NCBI RefSeq assembly: GCF_051020955.1
Contig: NC_135016.1
Coordinates: 10,496,001-10,560,000, forward strand
DNA from: Megalopta genalis
Taxonomy: Eukaryota > Arthropoda > Insecta > Hymenoptera > Halictidae
Direction of reading: 5' to 3'
Length of the DNA stretch: 64,000 nucleotides
Of the stretch, positions 45,981 to 57,900 are shown piece after piece. How positions within the stretch are numbered: the first letter of the stretch is position 1; the number at the start of each line of letters is the position of its first letter. Both the position numbers and the translations under genes were made by a program. A model generated the notes under the pieces. The model was given only the letters and a program-made list of their open reading frames with translations, was not told where the DNA came from and ran no database searches.

Positions 45981-48900
45981 TAATAATTATAGATTAATAT
46001 TTCGGGGCTTTAATGGTGTCCAAAATTCCGAAACAAGTTTTTAGTTTTATTCTGGCAGGAAAGTGCAAGGTTATCTGTAGAATATATTCTAATTATTTTT
46101 GCTTCTTAAAGAAATGAAGAGAAGAAAACATGTTTACGAGAATAGCGAAGATAAAATTGTTCAACTATTATTTGTGTCTTTAATACTAGAACTACCAAAA
46201 CAATCGAAATTTGTATATGAATTTCTTCATTGAAGCACATATTATGATAAAAATTATAGAAAATTGAGATAAATCCAATCTTATCGTTGTTATAATATAT
46301 ATACAGTATTGGGCCATTTACAGAATACTTTGCAAGAGCTCTGAACATAACTTGCAGAGCTCTGAACAAAATAAAGAGAAGAAAGTAAAGCTCAAATTGT
46401 TAAATCGTTAATTGTGTCTTCAAAAACGTTCTGATGAAAATATTAGGCTATCTACAGAATACTTTGTGACTGTTTTGCACAGATCTAAACAACCGTATAA
46501 TGTTCGAAATACAGAGAAAAGAGTGTCCTTACGAAACCAGCGAAAATAAAAGAGTAGAACTGTTACTTGTGTCTCCAAAAACTTCCTCATGGCAGCAAAA
46601 TGCACAACCATCTGCAGAACACTTCTCAAGTCTTTTACACAACCCTGGACAATAGTTCGAAATAGAAAGAAGAGAGAATTTCTACAAAAGAATACCGAAA
46701 AGAGGATTAGAATTGTTACTCGTGACCTTAAAAATTGAGGAGAGAAAAATCAATCTGCCAAGGCCACTAAAAACTAATACGAAGCTCTTTCAGAGGACGC
46801 TATATGCTTCTATCGAGAACTCATTCAGATGCAAAGTAATTTTTCCGAGCTCCATCTCGCAAGGACTTATCGATTTCACCGCGTGAAGGCTCTCGTACTC
46901 GAGCTCGCCTCTTTCCCTGAGTGACTCCATCAAACTAAGCCTCAATAAACTATAAAAGCGCGAGGATTAGGGCACCCCTGCGGAGAACACATGCGGAGGT
47001 ATCTCAATTCGATCGAGAGAGGAGGGTGCAGGATCGATCGGTCTCCCGTCGAACGTTGTTTATAAACAATTCGGGACTCACCGTTCGATGCCGGTCAGTC
47101 TAGGATGCCTGTATTTTCTGGAGAGAAGCAGTCCACCACCCCAAGCCGCCTGTAAACGTTGAAAAAGAGAGAAACCGGTTAAGCGTTGACTTGTAAAGCC
47201 CGGATACAGAGAATTCTGAATTCCCTGTTTAGACCCCCATGGAATTGCCTCTGGTCGAACCGGCGACGTTTCTCACGTTTATTATTAACGTTAAGGCTCT
47301 TACGCGTTTGGCATTTATCGTTCGAACGACGGACCGATTTGAATAAGCTGTCTGGCTAAGTGGAAATCTCTGTTGTCCCTTCGTAGCTTCGACACATGCT
47401 GCCCACCACCCCCCGCCTTGCGCTTTAATAGCTACTTCGCAGTTGTAAGCGCTCGTGTCACTGCTAATAAGATCTTGATATTCTATCGAATTTCTTGGGA
47501 CGATCGATGAAAATGTTTCATGCTCGAGCGAATGTTACTTTCGACGTTCAGAAAAGCGCCTACAGTTAAGTGAAACAGATGTGCTAAATTTTAATAAAAT
47601 AACTGATTATTTTATTTCGTCCTTGCGTCGACGTGAATCGTTTTTAATTGATTACAGTGGCAAATAAATTGTCTCTTCTAGAATAAATACTTTTTCTTGT
47701 CGAAGAGAGTCTGAAGTTACGAAACAAAATATTGCAAATTTCAGTGGAATATTTTTAAAGAGGATTGGTTCAAAATTATGCTAATTTTTTCTTAGGTAAA
47801 TAGCAATCATTTATAGCGGCCAATGAATACATTCTTCTGAAGCAAATGGTACTTAATTGTACCGAAAAGCTTCTAAAGTTAGGATTAATGAATATTTTAT
47901 CTTTAAGTGCAATAGTTGCAAATTGTTTCAGTTTTTCTAAATAGTGCTATAAAGGTACTTCAATGTATAAAAATGTTTCCATGTGAAGTAAATAACGATA
48001 ATTTGAATGGAATTATTGAAACAGGATTGCTAAAGGGTTATGCTAATTTTCTTACGTCGATATGGAGCCAGAGCTTGTGCCTGTCGCAGATGTCAGCTAT
48101 TTCTTGGATAGGATCGAAAGCACCGATTACAGTTGTCCCAGCAGTGGCGTTCACAAAGAAGGGGATGTGTCCTCTCGCCTTGCGTTCTATAATCAGTTCC
48201 TCGAGCTTCGACGGGATCAGACGGCCTCGATCGTCGCTGGGTACCATCACGCAGTTGTCCGTTCCCAGTCCACAAACGGCGGCGCACGATTTTACGGAAT
48301 AATGGCACTATTCGACAAAATAAAACAGTAATCAACAAGCATCTCTTACGATGCTTCTAAAAGACATTTTATCTGCCGTATAATTCTCTCTCTGTCAATT
48401 CCTGTACCTTTCGACTGTTTATACAAATGCATAATAAAAATCAGCATGATTCTTTAAATAAGTAGAACATGTTTATAATGACGAGACACTTCAATCGGGT
48501 CTTGCTTGTCGTGAAAAAGATACTTTCAGTAGAACATTTTCAGAACCTCGAATAAACAATAAATAAGTAGAAGAATGTATTGTTTAATATTCGATTGCGT
48601 TTAAAATAATTTAATTTAATTTTAAATAATGAGATTGCTGGTGAATATGTTATTTTGTGATGAGAATTTAACAAGAGTAATTGAAAACCGACGAGTTCTC
48701 TAAGACATTATCACAAACCATAGATTTATCCCTTATGTCACCAAACATCTAAATAAATCATTTCGAAGCTGTACGATTTAACTACTTGCAATATTAATAA
48801 TCTTCCCATAAATTGATGCAATATTGTTCAAATAATCAAAGAATACACCGAGTAAAAAATTATTAAAGTAATTATAACGGCCATATTAATCTGGTTGCTA

Positions 48901-51900
48901 AGATAGGTGTCGAGTAGATTCAGTCGTACCTGGTCAGACGTGAACATGACGAGCTGCCCGCCGATGGCCGAGTGGCCTCGCTCCTTGTAAGCAGGGAACA
49001 TCTTGTGTCTGGCAGCGAGGAAAGCGTACAGGTTGCTGATGGATCCTCCAGGAGCTAGAATAGAATCGCCGCCGCCCCAGCCAATCAGCTCCCTCATCTT
49101 CTGCAGTACAACGTGCTCCATCAGGATGAAGACAGGCGCGATCTCGTAGGTGAACATGTTAGTGTTTGCCGTCGCAGTTAGCCATTCGCCGGCCATCGAG
49201 ACGAGATCGAGACCGCAGGACAATTGGTTGAAGAAGTGGGGGTGGCCTGTAACCATTCGAAATTACCAACCCCTAAACAGAAGTGTCATAAACGACGCGA
49301 AACGGTATAAAATCGCGTCCGCCGATTCGGATGAAAAATCCGTTGCGAGTCACACGTGGTCGTGGTAGCCAGGTGATTAAGCCAGATTTCAAGCCGTTGA
49401 TTCGCCCGTGAAGCATCGCGTGATCTGTCCTCGCTCCTTGGATTTTAAATCTGGCATAATCACCCGACTACCATGAACGCGGTTAACACTAAGCTGCGGA
49501 TCAAATAACCAGTTTCGCAATTTTTATTTTACGCTGATTGATTTCGTAAAGCTGACGCCGTCGGGAGAACGTTTCGCTATTATGGAAAATGTGAGATATC
49601 TAAATAATTAATAGTTTTATCATTTTTCCAAAGCAACGCGTGTCAGTCACTTATAGATAGTGGTTAGGTCACAGTGTTAATTATTCTGTGTCGAGACAGT
49701 GTTAATTGCATCGCGACGGTGATTGCACGGGGTCTGTTGCCAGCGCCGGGGTAATTAATAATGCTGACGTGGCACGTGTCCAAAAATTATAGACCGTGCT
49801 CGTGGTCCCGACACCGAAGATGGACGTTAAAGGCGCGCCGCGCCGCGCCGCGCCGGCTGGAAGCGGGAAGAGAGCTTTAAGCCGCTCGCTGAGTACGTTG
49901 TCATCCGCTCTGCTGAACATCGCGCCAGGATCAGGGTTAATGCTTCTGTTCGATGGGAGCTTGCCTTCTGATGCAACTGGGGGAACCGGAGCACGGGATT
50001 CTGCTCTTTCTGCTCCGCAAAGTGCGCCGATATTTTCAGCAGCGTTCGCAGTACGCCTTCGTCGGCCGCCGATGGGATCGTTCGCGACGTTTGCGTCAAT
50101 TGGAGTGTTCATTTCGCAAATGACAGCTTTTTGCGACTGCTTCGTGAAACTTCTAATTGACAGCTTTTGTGTACTTTTGCTTCTCGAATTATTGGGTCTC
50201 GAATCAATTTTGTACGGAAATTATATTTTCTAAGATTAACAGTTGAAGTTACACAGCCATTAAGAGACCGAAAACACGTTTTAATTTTAACCAGTTTTAT
50301 AGAAATGAACAGATATTGCTAATCTAATTATTGGATTTTGGAGATAATTCTTATTTTGTACTAAAATAGACGATGTAATAATTAGCAGGTTTTATGCATT
50401 TATGATAACAATGACCAGGGAAAATGTCAAACTCTAAGCATATTCTTTTGAATTTAAGAATATTCATACATTTTCCACAATTTATTAGAGTTATTGACAA
50501 AAGCAATATGTTTTTATTTACATTTAATATAGATTTTTATTATTTATTTTATTATTATTTATATTATATTATTATTTATATTATATAATCATATATTATA
50601 TATTATTATATATAATTTATTATTATATTTTTTGTTATTATTTATACTTCAGATTTTTTTTATTTTGCTCGAGGATCCACATTTTTGAGCAGTTAAATTC
50701 TGAACACCTGTTCGGGCAGATAAAACGTTTCCAAACTTCGCCAAGCTTGAAAGAAGCCGCGAAGTTTTTCGTAAATAGAAAAATATTTTCCATGGCGCAG
50801 GATATCCACATGGTTCCATCCGTCGCACCCTTCGAACTGCTGTCCTATCGTTCTCTAAAAACGTAGATCCCTTGATCCCGAGAATTGATGGATTCACTCC
50901 ATTGAATATCCGGCCGCGAAAGACCTTCTCTCCCCCCCTCCTGCGGGTGCTCGATAACCTTGACAACCTTAGATAACTATAGCGGATCCTCGAAGACTCT
51001 GCTTCAGTCGCGAGACTGCTATTCTCTTAATATGTTGCTTTTCGCAGCGCGGGTGACGCGAACGAGTGCTTTCGGGGGTTGGTGTGTCTGGACGTTTTAA
51101 TCTCACGGTATTACTTAGTGATTGACGTATGACGCCGGTCTTCTGAGGGCTAAATGCTCCCCTTGGCCCATCTGGAGCTATAACCCGAGGATTTTCCGAT
51201 CGAGGAAGTTGGCGCGGCGCCCGGGACGCTGTAAGGTAGCCAAAATTTCTCGCGAGAAAATCATTTAGTTGTTCGATGTATCACGCGCACGTCGAAAAGC
51301 AACCGAGTCACGATTTTCCTAATTATGAGGCAAATTTCATTAGCTGGACCAATACAGTGATACAATATTTATATTAAATTTCTGATCGACAGTGGTTATA
51401 TTAGATAGATAGAAAATAAAGCAGTTATTTAGATAGAAAGTATGTGAACTGAAAAATTAACAAGTATTTTTCACTGTTTTCTGAAAAGGAACAAGAGAAT
51501 GTCCATTTTAAAATGGTCAAAGCTGCATCAAACCCTCTCAAACATTCTCAAACGATCTCAAAATTTGTCTTTTGCAATGTAACACTGGACTGCCGGTCTC
51601 CGTGCAAAAAAGTAGTAAATTATTGTTTAAAGTGCCATGTAAAAATGCAATGTGTTTTACGTATGTAAACATAATCATAAGTGCATTAAAATTGGCAGTC
51701 TGCCAATAACATTTCTGAAGCATGCAACTTTATAGCTTCGCAAGGAAAAATGTCGTCGAACGCGGTAAATCTTGATCGTTTTTTGGGGCACATTTGGTGG
51801 ATCGTGGATATTCGTCGCATCCCCTAAATTAGCGCAAAGCAGACCGACTTCGGTGACACTGGAACAGTTTGTCTTCCGTGCTCCGTCGGTTTGAGAGCCT

Positions 51901-54900
51901 CTGCAAACAATCTAGTCGCGCAGCGACGCGTGTGACGCGCAAAATGCGGGCGCTTCGGACCATCGACCCTCCTCCACCCTCGGTTGAACCACGAGCCCCG
52001 ACGCTCCTGGAAAAATCGCGAAAGAGAAAGGAGGAGGCAGACGGGGGGTGGACGTCTTGTTGCGCACCCCGGACCGGACGCGTGCCACGATCCATAGACC
52101 AAGATAATTGCGAATAACACTGCGACAAACGGCTCGGATACCGCTGCCCGATATCGCGTTTAGGGGTGGACTTTTATGTCGATCTATATATCCTCGGGGA
52201 TGACGCTACTGGCTAACTATTCTGGGAATCGGGCTAACAATGACATAGCGAGGTGGCTAAAATGCTCTGAGGAACGTTCCTCTTCGATATAAACATTAAT
52301 ACAGAAGGGTAGAACGGTAAAATATCGTAGAAAGGGTTGCAAAATGATGGGAGGGTGGAGCATCATCGGTTTGAATTTTTACGCTTGCTGAAATAATTTA
52401 ATTTTGCGAGGAAAACAACCCCTATGTATCGATTTACTCAATTATTTTAGTCTGAAATAATTGGTTTAAAGAATATAGTCTGTAGGGGGTTGAAATGCCG
52501 ATATTGAGAGAAGTCAACGCATTCTTCTGCTATCTCAATACCTTTTATTTGAAAAAGTGTAGAAAATCGTTCGAACATCATTTTATTTACACAACTGCCC
52601 TAGCTAGAAAATTGAACCTCGAAAATGTCAAGATAAAAAAAAACATAGATAAACAAAAATATCCAAGAGCATCAATTAACTCTCGAAAAAGGTTCACCGA
52701 AGGTCTGGACCGGTTTGAGAAAGTTTGAGAAGCTGTAAGAACATTCGCAGAGAGCCTATCCACCGTAAAACTATTTAAGTACATCTATTAACCACCAAAA
52801 GTTGAACATTTCTGCTGAAACTGCATTTTGTGCACACCGTAATCTCTTAATCGCTTGAACGAATTTTCCAGCGTGGAAAATTTACATTTTCACAGCATTC
52901 GGAAAAGTGAAAGGGGGGAACAGTGCAGTCCTGGATAGAATTTAACTGCGCGAAACGTGCGATCCTGATAGACCGAGGTTTCAAAAGTTTGATTAAACGT
53001 GGGCGGTGGGAGGATCAATTATCCTCGTGCACAGTATAATACTTCAAGAGCTTTGTGGCCGGATGAAAGATGGGTTACGACAATGGTCGGCCGTTTTCGA
53101 GGCAGATAGGAAAAACAAACACAAGTGCAGCGCATGGATCGAGATAAGCCGGACCGGTTGGCGAATTATGCAGATTTAAGGGTATGTTAATTCTGCGCGG
53201 AAGCCGCCGGGATTTTCCGGCTGGATCCCCTTAGATTCTTTTCCATTACCACGGAGCAATGACAAAATAGAGTTTCGGTTGTTAAATCCAATGGATCGCG
53301 GAGGATTTCGGTTCCGCTTGCGATCTTCTCCGCTCGAACTGTTTCCAAGTGCTATTTTCGAGGCGAAAGCGTTCTCTTCTATTGTCCTTTCCTTGGCTTC
53401 TTCAAACGCTATAGTAAATTTAATCATCCTAAAATAGTTGGCAATCTATTGTTAACGTTCTATCCTGTAACTTTGCTCAAACTTAGTCATCGGTGCTTCT
53501 GTCTTCTTAATAATTTTGTGCAAGACAATTTGTATTCTGTTGGCCATAAATTCTTGTTCTTTTCAGTACTGTGATGGTATTATGTATAAAAATAAATATT
53601 GTGCATATACGTTGCTAATATATTCTACAATTTTTGTATTCTGTTGGCCACAATGTCTCGTTCTTCTTTTCAGTACAGTGATGATATGCATAAAAATAAA
53701 TGTTGTGCGTATACATAATAAATAAAGTGATGTTAATATTCTTACACCGATTTTAATAATTAACGGCATGAAATACAATTGCCAATGCTTCTAGTTTCTA
53801 ATGTTTGATTTCACGAAACGAAGTATAACACTAAACTATCGAATATTAAAAGTGCCTTGCTCTACAAGAATTACAAAGCTAAGTTCATTTAGATCTCTCG
53901 CCATTTTCATTATAATATATACGCGATTTAAGAAACCTATTTAATCATTTTCTATGAAAGACTGGATATAAATTCAGCGATCTCAAAATAAAAAATAAGA
54001 GGAGACTATTTGTTCAATAATTACAGCATGTTTACATCTTATTTAATGCTCAAATATATTCCAACAAAAGATTATTACATTTTATTTTGTCTTGAACGAA
54101 AGACCGAATGTCAATTCCTTGAAAGAATTTTAAGCTGTAGAGAAAAACTCACAGAATGCTTTCGAATGATTCCGTGTAGCTCGAGAAATCTATTTGTCTC
54201 GTAATTAACGTGTATTAATTACAGTAGAACCGTCGACGTTCGCCACGATAGTTTCCGCGATTTGTTTCTTTCGCCGGGCTGCCCTAGCAAGCGATTACAA
54301 CGTCGGGGGAGGTATCATTTTCCGACTAATTTGCCGTTTTCCTCGAGCGGAAAAGAGAAAGGGGCCGAGAACCTGCTCGGCGCAGGCCGCGATAATATAT
54401 TACGGCGCCCGGGATTTGTATGAAGAGAAGTGTGTAACCCTGGCTTAACGCTAATGCCGCGCAATCAATCATATCGCTCGTAAGTAAGAAAAACACATTC
54501 GGCATCTAACAGAGCCAGCCTTGGATCGGGACTTAAGCGTTATTAGAGAACGCGATCTTCGATCATTCATCTTGTTACGTCTTCCGAAAGAACGGCTTCA
54601 TATTTTACAACGTTTCGCCGATATGGATCATCGTGGATTTTCCGTTCCATCTTTAAACGTTTTAATTCAATCGCGATCATTTTTGGGAAATTGTTTTCTC
54701 GAATTTTAAGCCGGCGATGAAATTTCTTCAAGTAAATTGAAGATGACAATTGATTTTGTTAATACAAAGACTTTCATTTAGTTAATGAAATCGATAATCA
54801 AATAACCAGTTTCAGATTTTTACTTTATAATTATTGAAGTTATTAACTTAATTCGCTCCTCAGATGTAATTTCGCAACTAATTCTGACGTGATACTTTAA

Positions 54901-57900
54901 TCATGGTTGTGTTTACAATTCCATTTAATTGTGTTGAAATCAGAATTTAATCAGTTGTGTGTCATTCAGAATTCAATCCGTTATGTGTCATTTAGGATTC
55001 AATTCATTGTGTATTGTTTAGAATTTAATCCATCGTGTGTCATCTAGTATTTAATCGAGTATGTTTCTTTCAGAATTTAATCCATTCTATATTATTTAGA
55101 ATTGAATCGATTGTGTTTCTTTCAGAATTTAATCGACTGTATACCATTCAGAATTCGCTCAATTGAGTTTCATTCGGAAGTCACTCGATTGTATTCCATT
55201 CAGGAATCCCAGAATTGCGTTCGTTCAGAACGTATTTTATTGAGAACTTCGTGTTAAAAATTAAGATATCAAATTGCAATAGAATTGTGAACAAATTACA
55301 GCTTAACATTATCCAAAGAATATAAAATAGAATAAGTTTCTAACGGAAAGAAATCTTTATATTTCTGTTTGAAGCAGCCAGCAATTGAGAATCCAATAAA
55401 CTGGCCTGCTGAAGACGATGTATCGACATTTCAGCAACCAACAAATTACAGTAACGTCTTTTCCCCTAACGGTATTACCCTTTACTTTGCAAAACAAAAA
55501 AGAACAGTTTCTACCGACTCGATTGCGTCAAGGCAGTGATTTCCGATTGGATTCCGCCGTTTTCATCGACGTTAACGTTGGAATACCGGTCGCGTGACGT
55601 AACTGGCTCCACATTCCGTGACGAAACGATTTCTGCATTCCATGGCCAGCTATCGATACCAATTTAAATTCCTCCGGTGGGTGTACTCGATGCTTTCCGT
55701 GCCGAAACTCCGCGAAGGGTTTCGCCCCATAGTGGCGAGCAGCCCCGTCGCTCGCCCCTATTTACTATTTCCCTCGACCCCACCGGGGGAAAATCGTGTA
55801 GAAATGGCTCTTAATTACACCGATCCTATTGAATTCGCCACTCCGCGCAGGCGGTGCCACGTGCGCTAACGCTACAACGCTGTTTTTTGTCGGCAGTCAC
55901 CGCTTGCGTTGTTCTTTTTGCGCCGATTCATCGACGATCTCGGAAAAACAGCGCGAAACTTCGGCGAGAATCTCGTTGGCCCCATTCTCCATTAATTTTA
56001 GCCTTCCACTTTGTCAATTGAACTAGCAATATTCGATTCTTCACCAGATATCGCGTCCAATAATTTTTATATCTAACTGAAAACCGTTACAACAAATAGT
56101 GAATCTTTGTTGGGATTTATATTGTCTTTTGACTTTCAACGAATCTCTTTTTAATTTGTAAATAGATCCTTCAGACAATTTACTTTTCACTTCCTGGTAG
56201 TATAAATATTTTTTTAAATTAAACTGAACAAACATGATTGAACTGAATCGTAAATTGTTCGAATTTATATCGTTCTCCGAAGAATTACTTCAATTAACTG
56301 TTTTCCAAGTTTGTCAAATCGATTTTCTGTCTTGTATTCGTTTGTATTGTTTTTCACATCGAATCGGTTTTTAATATTAAACAAAACCAATGAGAATATA
56401 TTAGGAGCTTTTAAAGGAAGACCTAATTGTTGCACAGTAATTTTTATTAAACATTTCCAGCACGGTCTCACTTTCAAATATTCTCAACCATCGATCGTGG
56501 AAGCTGAAGTAAATAAATCGTGTAATCAAGTTCGTTTGTGTATACAGTTCCCTTCTGTCAAGACTTACATTGTTCTCTCTGTAAAACAATTTCAACGAAA
56601 TATTCCCAGTTGCCAGGAAGTTCCGCGCGCAACCGTGTTACGGATGTTGCTCTTCAGAAGTTCCGGTGTTATTAAATAATCTCGAAACGAGGGCTGCAAG
56701 TTCCACCCCCGTCGTCGGAATTAATTGAAGTTTCCGCGGAGAGTTTACTGGCGCGCGATTAATTATTTTTCAATATTGCACACGTGCCAAAAGAGCGATT
56801 CGCGGCCTGCGTTGTTCCCTTCCCGTCCATTTAACCCGATTTTTCCAGGTCGACTGATCTGGAACATCTATTTCCGATATCTGCAAGACGTTTCCCAAAG
56901 GAAAATTATGCTTCCTCGTGATTTCAGGTCATGCCGTGTCTTCGATCTATTCAAATTCATTGCCGCACGAATCTTTGCATCGGAAACACGTCGATCCCCG
57001 ACAAAGAAGGATCCATCAGCGATGTCGGTGCCCGAATTGCGTGTGCGATCGATCGAGATTCGCGCGAATCTCTTTGTGATCGGTATCTGTCGTCTGCGAT
57101 GCGAATGCAGTTCGTTCATTCCATGTAAAAATGCTTCCTTGCGTTTTCAAAAGTCAGAACGATGGTGATTGTTTTTACTCGCAAATTCTATGAAGATAAA
57201 TATGAAATAAAATATGGAAAATATGGAAAATATTATATCAATCGTAACAATATTAAAAATAGTTAATAATAAAGTACTATGAAGATTTAAAGAGAGATTT
57301 CGATCCTGATTTAACATCATACTCTACATCGAACTAAATACTAAACATCATAATTTAATACTTTTCTTATGCCAAGATAATATTTTTTATTGGTCTATAC
57401 ACACCAATATGATTAACAATTTTAAGCTGCATACTTTGTGTTCGTGTATAGTAACGCACAAAAGTGAATTACGAAATACTTCCACAATTTATTGTTCATT
57501 TATAGCCTGTCCCTTTTTCGAAAATCCTAAAAGCTTGCACAAAAATATCAACGTCTCGATCAATCGCTATCAAAAGTATGTTCATTTGCATTCGAAGTTT
57601 TAGATGGCAATTAAAAACACTAAAATGTATGATCTACGGTTACAATCAGTATCAAATAATACTTATTTCAAGCCTACACAGAACTGATAAAGTAAGTAGA
57701 AATGTATCGGTTGAAAATAGAATGAAAAATAATTGCGACCCTAATCAAAAACAGCAATAGTGTAAGCATATTGCTTATCTGTAAACTAGTTGGCCACCTT
57801 ATTGAAACAAATAAACATCTATATTCTATCAAGAAGTTCAATTTGGCCGACTTTATGCAGATATTTGGAAGGAACGCGAAAAGACCAGAAGTCTGGCAAA

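Larger units (their letters stand above)
39699..47090. other. 7.4-kb Gad1 intron
   Basis: No nested gene is recognised. The intron holds palindromic MITE copies (40.37, 44.48 and 44.74 kb), a TTAA MITE (45.63 kb), GA and AAT microsatellites, a diverged tandem array (46.08-46.76 kb), and duplicated segments near 41.17 and 42.10 kb. Two less AT-rich patches (42.5 and 45.1-45.6 kb) stand out from the surroundings; neither has a convincing reading frame. Confidence 0.6.

Noticed and set aside
49796..50233. 145-codon frame in the GC-rich island, overlapped by 136- and 90-codon antisense frames
   Set aside because: Open frames on both strands are expected in GC-rich DNA, and no motif or splice partner was seen. 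Kept only as a finding about the island.
56725..57168. 147-codon plus-strand frame in the Gad1 intron
   Set aside because: No recognisable family and no regulatory context; likely a chance frame.
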